From Hofstenia miamia (lineage: Eukaryota > Xenacoelomorpha > Acoela), in the NCBI GenBank assembly GCA_004352715.1, contig SCFE01000095.1, positions 540,618 through 604,617 of the forward strand: a stretch of DNA of 64,000 nt, read 5' to 3'. Of the stretch, positions 34,583 to 45,450 are shown one piece after another (within the stretch, counting starts at the first letter, position 1; each line of letters begins with the position of its first letter). The notes below the pieces were generated by a model. It was not told where the DNA came from. It did no database searches and saw nothing but the letters and a program-made list of their open reading frames with translations. The position numbers were made by a program, and so were the translations under genes.

Positions 34583-35152
34583 ATAGCTCAAGTAAAAAAA
34601 GTGGCCACATTATAAACACATTTTTGATAACAAACGAATGACAAATAGAGGCATCTAAAATTTATTTGAAAACATAATTGTCTCAGCTTGTAACCTGGTG
34701 ACAAAGTTGTTTGACAAGTTTGCCATGCAAAGCATGACACGCAGGTAAACATCTTGAATCTGAATCCATTAAACGAACTCTAACTTCTTAAGCTATTTGG
34801 TGTTGCGATTCAAGGATGTAATTCTTTAATTCTTTCAGATTTGTGGGATTTTTTCTCGACAAAATCCTTCAGAATCTGCCATACGTTCTCTATGAGTACT
34901 AGATCTGGCGAATTCGGTTACCATTGCATAACTTGAATATTATAATTGGTAAAAAATTCTTTTGTCGATTTTGAGGTATAAAGGGGTTGCTGCATCTTGG
35001 TTTAAGATCCATGAATCGGTATATAAGCAGGTTGCGTATGGTACAAATTCCTCGAGTATTTGGCAATATTTTGAACTATTAATTATACCAATGTGAAAAC
35101 TAATGATAGTCAAATTTTGAAAAGTGGCCACTTTTTTTTACTTGAGCTATAT
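34583..35152 (-). mobile_element. Internally deleted Tc1-like element
   Basis: Inverted repeats AGCTCAAGTAAAAAAAGTGG followed by CCAC (left, 34586-34608) and their reverse complement (right, about 35123-35148) bound a 570-bp element flanked by TATA. The minus strand retains transposase C-terminal pieces: WILNQDAATPLYLKIDK (the second catalytic Asp block), NYNIQVMQW, then NSPDLVLIENVWQILKDFVE (the Glu block) and KSERIKELH. The DNA-binding domain and first catalytic Asp are gone and a frameshift separates the blocks. Non-autonomous and coding-dead. Confidence 0.82.
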
Positions 35153-35217
35153 ATTACAAAGTGTAAACTTAAAATAGGTAAAGAGTAGTGTACTTATTCT
35201 TAACAGTATGATTAAAT

Positions 35218-35475
35218 TTGCAATATGAAAGTAAACACAAATTCAACTCTCACATATACAGTAATGGGAAGAACGTCCCTAAACAAAATTATTTATTTAT
35301 ACCCAAGAAAAAATGCGCCAACGATGCTCAGACAGAGTACTACGAAGAGATTGCTTCAAGAAGCAAAAAAATACTTACTATGTCGACAAGCGGAAGGAAA
35401 TTAATGAATCCATACTTTTCAAAAACTCTCAAAACATGCAAAATAAATGAAAGCCACTTTACTTTTAATGCTTAG
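35218..35475 (+). CDS. Unrecognised 85-codon ORF
   Basis: Open from an in-frame TTG (35218) or ATG (35224) and Lys/Ser-rich (QTEYYEEIASRSKKILTMST). No motif. Listed because its composition is less Ile/Phe-biased than most chance frames here. Confidence 0.12.
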   Translation: MQYESKHKFNSHIYSNGKNVPKQNYLFIPKKKCANDAQTEYYEEIASRSKKILTMSTSGRKLMNPYFSKTLKTCKINESHFTFNA

Positions 35476-35523
35476 AAATGATTTTTGTAATCTTTCTTGC
35501 ATAGTAATTCTTTCTTATCCAAA

Positions 35524-35872
35524 CACTGGCTTTTTGAAAAAAAAGTATTTTTGCAATAAGAATGTTAAGAATGATTGCCAAATTGTAAAAAAATGATATA
35601 TATATATATATATATATATAATATAAATTTTCATGCACTTAAAAAAAATTTAATATATATTGATGATCATCAAAATCTCTTAAAAGCACGGAATAAGATA
35701 ATTAATACACGATTAAAATTAACTAAGTTAACACCAATTTTGCAATCAAAGAAAACGTCAGATAGTTTTAAGAACAAAGATCCTATAGAAAAAATGCTAG
35801 TTTCCTCACTTGTCTATAAATACAATTGTGAAGAATTCACTGGCTTTTTGAAAAAAAATATTTTTGCAATAA
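35524..35872 (+). mobile_element. Short Penelope-like fragment flanked by 35-bp direct repeats
   Basis: 35564-35837 is nearly identical to 47116-47408, including the internal (TA)n tract. Its frame reads HALKKNLIYIDDHQNLLKA through SSLVYKYNCEEF and stops just before the YIG block. The fragment is bracketed by direct repeats of CACTGGCTTTTTGAAAAAAA plus TATTTTTGCAATAA (35524-35559 and 35838-35872; one base longer on the left). That is the pattern of a target-site duplication or a template-switch product. Confidence 0.75.
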
Positions 35873-36086
35873 CCTATAAAAAACATAAATTTCTGTATAT
35901 TATTTACAGCTAGAATTATATAGCGACATGCACTCTTCGCAAAAGAATTATTTAATTGATTATATAAATTATAAATTTCAACTTATATTTGGCCTTAACT
36001 ATGGGACAGGGAACCGAAACACAGAGCACCAGGTATATATTCCGTGTTTGGGACAGACCGACAATAATAAATGTATATATACACAC

Positions 36087-36122
<36 letters not shown>

Positions 36123-37703
36123 CGTGTGCTGAATACAAAAAACATAAAACCGTACGGACAAAGAGACATATGTATACATACTTATTTCCTATAACTGAAT
36201 TTAGAAAAGATATCGGAAGTAATATCTATAATTATGTAACTGCTAGAAAAATTAATGGAACTTGGCGTTTACATTCCGTTATATTGACTGACAATACGTA
36301 CTTATATAAATTAATTTATCATAGAGAATTAAAGAAAGGTGTAATATTTTGAATTTATTGATAATCTCTTCTTAGAACAAGGTTATTTCTTACGACTAAA
36401 TAAATTTGTTCATAAAATTCAAACAAAAATGCTGGTTCAATTAAAAAAGTTGAAAAAACCTACAATGTGCGCATCCATATTAATAAGTATGACTATGAAA
36501 TTAAAATATTTACTTAGTTGCACAGCTAACAAAAACGAAAAGATGGAAATTTTGTACAAAAAGAATGGCAATAAAGATTGATAATAGACTAAACAAATTG
36601 CATATCAATAGAACTCATTTCCAAGCATCCGCAATAAATTTCGTCAATGGTTGAACAACAAAGACATTCCGCTCATATTGTCTAACTAAATTCTAATTTT
36701 AAACAATACAACTTTGCGGACACAATGGAAAATAGAAATTCGAAGGTCGAAATGAACGCGATATAAAACACAATTTATGAAAGACTAAAAGAACTTCATA
36801 ATTCCAGTGAAATTAGCATAAATGGGATGATTTATTACGAAAAACTCAATATTGATAACACAAAAAAGCAATAAATCTCTTAGCAATATTGGCTCAACGT
36901 TCTACGGTCAACTTAGACCACTATGTATCAATAACGGCTTGGTATTTACTAATCCTTATAATACCATATTAATGGTAACTGTAATGTTTCATGCCGGGTG
37001 TGGTTACAGGCAATTACAGATTTTTGACGTGAATGTTGTGATAACTAACAAATTCTTAGTGGTTTTCAGCAGAAAATCATCATTTGTTTTTGAATAAAAG
37101 GCGTCTTAGAAAGACTAGCGCTCATGCGTATGAAGATAGAACTTAAATTTTCAGTGGAGAACTCGATACATACCCTACAATTTTTTGAGAGAACATAATA
37201 AAGCATTGCACTTATTTAAGATATGATTAGATTTTGTATAACTTTCAAATAAATAATTATTTTATAATAAAAAAATTGGACAGCCCCAATTAAAGGTGTT
37301 CTAGAACAGTAACTATTTCATCGAAAAATGGTAACTCTAATAAAATATAATACATTTGGGGATGGTGAGACAAAGGACCAACCATTAATAGTAAGGAAGA
37401 CGGCCTGCATCTTAGATAATCAGCAAATAGAAAATACTGATAATAAGTAAAATAATGAACCTTATTGAAAGCAGTTGAAAATATTCTCTAAGTACAAAGC
37501 TGAAAGACAATTGTTACATATATTTTAAATTTTAGTCTTAAATCTTGATGGGATAGTTGTCTATTATTACGCGCATGCAACTCAAGGCAGAAACACATAC
37601 ACTCTTGTTTGTTAACTTAGTGCAAATACCACAAACAATTATAAGTCAAAACAATACGCTTGTGATAAACCTATATAATTGTTGATAAACAAGCAGTGCT
37701 TAA
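35873..37703. other. Mostly non-coding; scattered short open frames
   Basis: (TA)n at 36088-36118. Frames at 36071-36352 and 36852-37097 (+) could not be assigned to any family. Confidence 0.4.
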
Positions 37704-37799
37704 ATGAATAGCGAAAAATCAAATGATTCCATGTTTATGAAATATGAAATTCAGGTGTATTTCAGCGGGGCATTCATTTACTCACAAATAGTCATTCTT

Positions 37800-37957
37800 A
37801 TAAAATTAATAAGAAGTAGGATTACTGGAAAAGTAGATAGACCAACATGGTGGGCATACCACGATCCGTACGGCACTTCGCCCCCAAGACTGTACTTCCA
37901 GCGTAATCGCCGGGACCTCTGGCGAGCAGAGTTTATCTACAGCATGAAGCCGATGTA
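37800..37957 (+). CDS. Candidate terminal exon, unrecognised conserved-looking peptide
   Basis: The last 40 or so codons of the ORF that begins with ATG at 37704 differ sharply from their surroundings: GC-rich codons and residues rare in chance AT-rich frames. They read VDRPTWWAYHDPYGTSPPR, then LYFQRNRRDLWRAEFIYSM and end at TAA. AAG or TAG acceptor-like sites occur at 37809-37819, and AATAAA follows at 37970-37975. I infer a terminal exon or the tail of a gene whose other exons lie outside or were missed. No family recognised. The ATG-proximal part of the frame looks like chance sequence. Confidence 0.4.
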
Positions 37958-37969
37958 ATAGCTTAGCGA

Positions 37970-37975
37970 AATAAA
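37970..37975 (+). promoter_or_regulatory. Candidate poly(A) signal
   Basis: AATAAA 13 nt after the TAA of the candidate exon. Close for a 3' UTR, but possible. Confidence 0.25.
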
Positions 37976-40065
37976 CTTACTAACAAGTAGGTGGTAATTA
38001 TGAGTTCGTCTGCGATCGCTAACTAAAACTAGATAGCAAAGCTGGCTCTACTCAATCACGGCACAGCAAACGTTGGCCCACGGTATATCTCAATAAGAAA
38101 ATTTGTAGTCAGTCGCACTCCGGTTTTTCGCTTCAGTATGTCAAAAACATCAATGCTTCAAGCGCCTTCAATGGCAACCCGTCTGAATTCAACGTATAAC
38201 AAAATCAGACGGGACACCCAATTATCGTTATCGTCCCTATATGTGATAAGTACACAATTGTTTACCTCTATACACGATCGCCTAAAGTCGCCATGAGTTC
38301 AGGTATCTGCATGGTGACCAAAAGAATTATACGAAATTACAAGATCTTAACTTATATCCCACAAGTGGAAATTGTATTTGCAGAGCAAACAAGATGGATG
38401 CTTGTGGAAAATTGTTAAGCAGACTCCCTGGCATCAACAAGAGAAGGCGACTGGATATTTAATATTAGATCTTATAGAGACATGTAATGAAATGCCAAAA
38501 TCAATTAATCAGGCCTGCTGGCGTTACCGAACTGTTTGTAAATATAAGAAGACATCTTTGAACAATATCCACCTACTAAAATAGAGCGGGGGAAAGGAAT
38601 GCGCATTTTAATTAAACAAATCTGTCAACGCAAATTCCGCCAAATCCGAATGAGGTAGTATTTGGGGGCAAGAGCTACGTTTTATTCCCCAGCCATTAAT
38701 TTCTATAAAAAAACTCATCCCTACATTATGAGAAAGTGTGACCTTTCAGCACTAATTAACTTATATAACTTAATCTCTACAAAAATAAAGTCCACGTGGA
38801 TTTTGTCTTTCTTTGTTAAAAATATGCTGCTCTAATAATTTCAGTTAAACTCAAGATCCTCTTACAAGAACTGCTCGCGAATGCTAAATTTTAAAACTGG
38901 TAATATCAACATCTCAAATAACATCAATAAATATATATTGGCGCAAAATCAAGTGTCTTTATTAATAACAAATTACCTTTAATATGCATTTATAATTATA
39001 AAAAGACGTAACGAATAGCTTACACTAAAAAATATTATGGTTGTTCCTAAATTCTTATAAAATAATAATACTTGCTTAACCCTTTGAGACTTGGTGGTAC
39101 ATTAACTTAACCGCTATATTGATATATTTCAATTACAACTTCATTACATCACAGAAATAGTTTGCTTCATAATGAAATTAGTGTATTTGATTTGATTTAC
39201 AGAAATACATTCCAAAATAAATTTAATCAAGATTTCAATAAATTCCCCGACATTATATTTTGAACGTAAAATAAATTTATTTAAATTTACAATGCCTCCA
39301 TAGCACCATGTGTTTATTAGATATCATCATTTGCTACGAAAAGAGGACTAAATATAAAAAGGCATGTAGTTTAGTTGTGAAACTTTGCTTTGTTAATGCA
39401 TATATGGTTTCATAAAAAAATAAAAAATCTTTTTGAAGATTCTACTTTATAGCACACGTTCCTTAGAATTATTGGCGAGCGCAAGGAGGTATATTGCGCT
39501 ATGTCCACCCGGTCAGGTTATCAAAATTGATTTTGATTGGCCGTGATTACGATGTCCCCGTCAGAAAAATCCTGCGTATGCCCCTGCTCAGAATAACTAC
39601 TAACTTCATCCTACACGACTTAGCATAGCTCTTGGATGATATAAGAATATAATTTAAATGAGGGAAGAAGTAAATCAAAGAGCTATGATGGATACCGGGT
39701 GAAGGAGGCAGAAGAGAATCCACGAGGCGTGTCTCATCACTCAATAATTTTCCCATTCAAATTCAATCAATTATTTAAATGAAAAGAAAATACTCCATCT
39801 CGTCCGCGATGCTTTCGAAATTCTTCAAAATAATAAAATAGGGTGTCGAACAGGCTAGGGCATTATAGTGCACCAATAGTGCAGCCACTGACATATAAAA
39901 CTATTAAATTCTTCCAGAAAAGAGGAGAACGCTAATTGGAAATGAAAAATTGGAAGTTGATTTGAAAGGTTAAAAAAATTAAGCGTTACGCTTAAATAAT
40001 AGTTACATACAGAATACAAGCAAATTAATACTTCTAAAAAATATTGCCTGTGTATTTCTGAATCA
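37976..40065. other. Non-coding with GC-richer segment 38040-38400
   Basis: 38200-38418 (+) is open for about 72 codons, with a hydrophobic stretch PIIVIVPICDKYTIVYLYTR. It lacks a start in context and was not recognised; it may be the same decayed gene or element as 37800. The rest is AT-rich without features. Confidence 0.35.
39556..39596. repeat. hAT-like end remnant
   Basis: Minus-strand reading CAGGGGCATACGCAGGATTT resembles a widespread transposon end (CAGGGGCGTACGCAGG). Only this short piece is preserved. Confidence 0.35.
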
Positions 40066-41338
40066 TGTCAGCCAATAGGATGTCTACACTTGTTTTTCTG
40101 ATTTATATTGCTTAAAGTCTCTGTTTCTGTTGAGGCATTATCATTGCAAATATGGGTAAGTGTTTAGATCTGTCTGTTGCATAAATCGAAAGTATTAAAG
40201 CTTTATTACGTACTCGTGTCTTTTCAATGCGCCAAATTGCTGTTCAAACAGGTGTCAGTGTAGGAAGCATTTCAAAAATCAAATTGATGACAAATGGGCA
40301 TGTACCTAGGTCATGTAGAGTTGGCAAATGTGGTCGAAAAAGAAAAACAACACCACGTGATGATTGATCCATGATTTTGTCACTTCGTCAGCAGCCCTTG
40401 ATGTCAGCTGCACAAATCAAGTCGAACCTAGATGAACGAGGAGTTGAAATTTCAACATCTACAGTGCGCCTCTGACTCAATAGTCTTGGTTGCAGATCTG
40501 TCACACTTTGCAGAGTACCTTGATTGACACCAGCAATGATGAAGAAGCGCTTGAATTTTGCTGGTCAGCATGCAGATTTGACTCAAGAGCATTGGAGGCG
40601 CGTTTCTTTCAGTGATGAAAGTATTTTTGAGTGCCAGGATGCTCATAGGAGCAAAGTGTTGCAGATTCCAGGTGCAGTTCATCCAACTCGTCCAGTTGTA
40701 AAGGATCCAACAAAGGTTATGGTTTGGGGCATCATCACATATAAAGGATCTGGATGACTTCATATCTGTAAGGGCATGATGACTGCTCCAAAATACTTAG
40801 AAGTCATTCAGAATAATATCATCCCACAGATAACTGACTGGTATGATACTCCTGATAACTGCGTCTTCATGCATGATGGAGCACGATGCCACAAAGCCAA
40901 GATGGTTTCCCAGTTCTTAGAAAAGAATAGAATTAAAGTGCTTCCATGGCCAGGTAATAGCCCAGACCTCAACCCAATTGAGAATATTTGGGGTATTCTC
41001 AAAGCAAAATTGGCAAGGCATTGATATGTGACCAAGAATCAACTTACTGCTGCTATTCTTGAAGCATGGTATCATGATGAGAATTTCTTGGAGAAGATCA
41101 GGACTTCTATTGATAGCATGCCAGCCAGGATTCAAGCCGTGATATAAGCCAAAGGAGGACCTACGAAGTATTAGTATATTATCTTCAAAAGGATTGTCAT
41201 GATAGTTTTACATAATTTGTAAACTATATTTTGTAATTTTGTATCATGAAAAACTATCTCATTGTGAATTTTTATTACTTCCATTCAATACACATATATG
41301 TCTAGTCTATTGTAGTGATGTACTTTTATTGGCTCATC
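40066..41338 (+). mobile_element. Full-length Tc1-like transposon
   Basis: About 1.27 kb, the normal Tc1 size. Inverted-repeat cores AGCCAATA (40070-40077) and TATTGGCT (41327-41334), with weaker similarity continuing inward (GATGTCTACAC versus AGTACATCAC in inverse sense), bound a complete transposase frame. Exact ends are uncertain because the repeats are short and diverged. Confidence 0.75.
40152..41174 (+). pseudogene. Tc1-like transposase, full frame with seven premature stops
   Basis: A single frame runs 340 codons from ATG to TAG (41172) with no frameshift, the normal Tc1 transposase length. Landmarks: HTH region RQIAVQTGVSVGSISKIK, first Asp in VSFSDESIFE, second Asp in FMHDGARCHKAKM, Glu in NSPDLNPIENIWGILKAKL with exact DD34E spacing, and the terminal GGPTKY. 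In-frame stops are TAA 40182, TGA 40365, TGA 40473, TGA 40521, TGA 40755, TGA 41022 and TAA 41145. Each is one transition from CGA or CAA; other Tc1 members usually have Arg, Gln or Lys at several of these places. ZC3H10 ends with TGA, so an altered code is not the explanation. Confidence 0.9.
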
Positions 41339-42319
41339 AGCTTGGGTACGTATCTTTTATTGCCTAAGCTAAAAACTCAATTATTATAACTAAATTTGTA
41401 TGATTATGCATATTAATAAGTTGTTGGTTTATGATATATCCAAGAAAAACCAAAAAATCATAGGTGTTCATAATAATTATATATATATATATATATATAT
41501 AAGATATACAGTATCCATAATTGCTGTATTTAGGTTTATGTACACTCAATGCAACAACGTAATCCTCTTTAAAATTCAGGCATGCATGCATTGGCTTAGC
41601 CAGCCAAATATGTAAACAGTTTTGTTTTTATTAAATATTTTTAGCCTATTTTCAATTAAAATTGTATTTCATCTTAATACTAATGATTTCAAGTCAATAT
41701 GTTATTAATTAACTGCTAAAAATACATTTGAGTTCATTTTTGGTGATACACTACATGTATAACTGCGAAAATAACATTTACAGATTTCGTACATTACTCA
41801 GAAAAGTTCAAATTCACACTTCCAGTGCTTATTTTGATGTATATTGTGACGATAAAACAAACAATCATAATACCAAAATAAGATCATTTTAATAATTTTA
41901 AAGATGCTATTGTACTATATATCAGTTTAAATTGTAAGGATATGAATTTGAAAAAACTTTATCTTTAAGGAATTTGGGAAGTTAAATTCGGTAGGAACGG
42001 AATTATTCTTCAATTTCTTCCTATTTGAGTATAATAAAAAGCATTTGAAATGAAATGTTTCTCACAAACTAGAATATTCTGTAGAATTCTTTCTACAAAT
42101 AGCCCTTAGCTATTATATAACAGCTTGTCTTACTTCTATATATCTTTTGATAGCCATTACCCTGCCAATTCTTATCCAATTCCTTAGCTCTTTTCACCAT
42201 TCTTTAGAGCTCCTTTAGTTCTATATCACAATATTTCTATTATATTTATAATTACTATTCACTTTCCGTTATTAATGCTTTAATTTATTATAACTTTCTT
42301 TCTCTAAGGTTTATATCAC

Positions 42320-42660
42320 TTGACCGATTTTGGATTCCTATTTCTCCGCGAGTTTTGACCTTATGGATTAGGTTTATATATCAAATTATAGAAAATCTTT
42401 AGTACCATTCGAAACTGTTTTTTATTTTTTGGATTTAAGAAAACCTCATTCCATCACAACTGCCAATAGAAATTGTCAATTTTATCACTTTTGTAAGATT
42501 CTATTAATATAATTAATAGAGTAGACCAACTTTGGATACCTATTACTCCATGAGTTTTTATACTATGGACACAGTTTAAGTACCATTCGATGCGCGGAAA
42601 ATAGTTTTATGACAAACTTATTTTTAGTTTTTACAATTCATCCATTTTTGTCATTTTTAG
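42320..42660. repeat. Two diverged direct repeat units
   Basis: GACCGATTTTGGATTCCTAT followed by TTCTCCGCGAGTTTT (42321) recurs as GACCAACTTTGGATACCTAT with TACTCCATGAGTTTT (42524). Downstream of each is AGTACCATTCGA, giving a period of about 200 bp. Confidence 0.6.
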
Positions 42661-44670
42661 AGCAATAAATGCGATTGATTAAAAATCGTCATTTTTACTA
42701 TACAACACTTTCTGTAAGTAAATGCAAATTCCTTTGGCCTTGAATATTATGCAATTAACTTGTCCATAGAAAAGCGATCTTAATGCGATAGTCACTTTTC
42801 AGAAGGCTACTGCAAAGTCAATTTTGACACTCATAGTCACAAAAATTATATCACTCTCTAGCTAATCAATAGCTGCATGTGTCAATGTTCTTGGATTTTC
42901 GATTTGATCAATACTTTTCTAGTAAACTTCGAAGAATGCAACAATCGATTTTTACGAACTTGAAGTGTTTTTCAAGGACTAATAATGCAATGCAAATTTA
43001 TCACGTAGAAAAATCTGTTTCTTGTACAATGTCTAGCTGCGTAATATTGCTTAATACATTACAGAGATCAAAACCAATTTCTTTAAGTGAAATTGACAGA
43101 AATAATTCGATTCACTACATGCAACTGTCAAATAATTTGACCAATATTATTTTCAACATCTCGGGGAAACTAAACTGTGTTAGATTTGCTTTAAATTAAA
43201 TCCAGACTTGCAGAACAGTACACAAAACTTCCGAATTATTATGCATGCACTAGCAAAGTAATGTAAATTATTATGTGATAGCAGCGCGCGGTTTTATTTC
43301 AATAGGTTTCTCCCGCTAGACGTCGCTTAATATAAATATCTCGCCTCACTTTTATTTCTGTGTTTAAAGCCACATAGGCAAACAGCAACTCTGCTAGGAC
43401 ATTAAGTAATTTGCATTGTCCGGTTTGGTCAAAATTCATGTTCTCCAGATCAAGCTTAACAGTAAGAACTCGCGGTCTGTACAAGTCTACAACGGGGCAC
43501 GGATTTCTATAACACTTACTAAGTATATATATATAATAAAAAATCTACGGAGTTTCAAAAATCATGAGCCAGATGTGGGCAGGGACGGAATTAATAAGCT
43601 TAGTAGACTCACGATGCCATAATAACGTGCTAAAATTGGCTGTTAATACTCCCAGTTGCATTCATATACTGAGTCCTAGAAAACCCGATGAGACTCAACT
43701 TTGTTCAAATCTTGCTTAGCATATTGTGTGGGAGGGCGGAAATGCTAAGATAAAAACAGAGTTGGACCAAGCCAGGCCAGTCTGAAAAAATCACAGACAC
43801 ACTTTTGGTATATTTGTTAAGAATATGTCACTTATCTATACGGCACTTGTTCTGAACGATATCAAAAAGTATCAAAACAACTTTTTATTTTTAATCTAAA
43901 TAGTAGGTTAGGTAATAGTGTTACCCCTTCTAGAACCTTTTCCAGTTGAAAGTCCATCACCAAAGCACATTTTGTCTCGCACTCAAGTGGCATTTGTATA
44001 TATTGAAATGCCATTAAAAGCGAAAGCGTTAATGTGGCAAATTTAAAAAGAAACACTTAGCAGTACTAAACTGCATTTTCAACGCTGAAATCTCCAATTC
44101 AATTTATTGTCCACTTCCTTTTAATGTTTATCACTTAATCCAGTGGACTCCTTTTATGTCATTAACCTAATGCGATGTGCTATTTTTGAATTGCTTACCG
44201 ACTGACCTAAAATTTAAGAATAAATAAAACTAAGTTAAACGCCGTAAGAAATGGAACGTACTCCTATTATTTCGATGTTTTAAAATATTTACAGCTATAA
44301 ATGGAATAAACTATTAAACAAGCCTTGAGCAAAGTCAGAAGCAAAAATCTATTTTCAGCTCTTACCAAGATTCATTACTTCAGGCAATCTATATAATGTC
44401 AAGCTACACAATGTCATGTGCTTTTGCATTGCAGCAGTTACTATTGCATATACATTTATATTGTTATTCCTATTAGTGATGTGAGCGTAGAGCTTTTTAA
44501 TGACGTATCCGCCCGACAAATGATATTTTTTACATGTACCAGCCAATGCCCTAGAAAATAATTTTCTTTGCTTGTATTAAGCAATTTGAGAAATTTCGAC
44601 AAAATTTCGAACACAATTCATAATTTTTGAAAAAAACTCTTTAAAGATACTCATAATATGGAATGAAAAT

Positions 44671-44757
44671 CATACCAGTACCCGATAATAATTATGCACA
44701 CCAGCCCGTACGCACGGGTAAAACCGAACACCTGCGAGTAGTACCCACACATCACGA
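44671..44757. repeat. hAT-like terminal remnant, relative of 9009-9093
   Basis: Shares CAGTACCCGATAATAATTA and GGGTA/TACCC motifs with 9009-9093. Read from the other strand it begins with GTGATGTGTGGGTACTACTC, a hAT-type end pattern. Confidence 0.4.
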
Positions 44758-45391
44758 ATTCGCTATGCGCATAAAAACTGAATTACCTGAAAAACAGTTG
44801 ACTTAACTCTAATTCAACTAGGAATTTTTCAAAATCTGTGATGGGCTTCCCAAAAAATATTAAACGCTTATACCTCAAGAACTAATGAGAGACATTTAAA
44901 TGCTGAAAACATCACAAGATAGAGAATTGTCTCCTCTTTGTTTTTCGTTCCAAGCGCAACCAACTTTGACTTTGCGCACATAGTTTTTCTTCAAAATGTA
45001 AAATATTTGAGGGTATTTGTTGTTCCCAAGCGCATTAGAACGCCTCATTATCTGAACATTAGGTAAGGAAAGAATTGAAAAATTTCTTATTTGCAAGTAA
45101 TGCAGGCACACTTATAATATTTAGCATAAATCTTCGTGATTACATGATTACAAAACAATGTGTTACTTTTAATTAGAATAGTGTTAAGGAGTTGTATTGA
45201 AATTGTAGAAATAAGTGGACATAGGAGAGTACCCAGAAATTTGTGATGGGGCATCTCAATTTTAGTGTTCAATTACATAATATAGGGTCCGGCATAAATT
45301 CCGGACACATTTTAAAACTTAATAAAAGCCATATTAAATGAAGTAACAAAAAAAGTGGATATATTTTCTAAAACTACATAAAAAAGTTTTG

Positions 45392-45414
45392 TTATATATA
45401 TATATATATATATA
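45392..45414. repeat. (TA)n tract inside mariner 5' region
   Basis: Lies between inverted repeat and start codon, so it expanded within the element or was captured. Confidence 0.9.
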
Positions 45415-45450
45415 CATGCAATATTTTGTTTCATTTTAACTCTCGCCGAA

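Larger units (their letters stand above)
41339..45284. other. Long non-coding stretch
   Basis: (TA)n at 41478-41500 and a short one at 43523-43535. ORFs at 42879-43199 and 43862-44056 show no motif. Two repeats within are listed separately. Confidence 0.5.

Noticed and set aside
40452-41135. Minus-strand ORFs opposite the Tc1 transposase
   Set aside because: Shadow frames; the plus strand carries all transposase motifs.
40152-41174. Reassigned TGA codon to explain the Tc1 stops
   Set aside because: ZC3H10 ends at TGA and two of the stops are TAA, so mutation is the simpler explanation.
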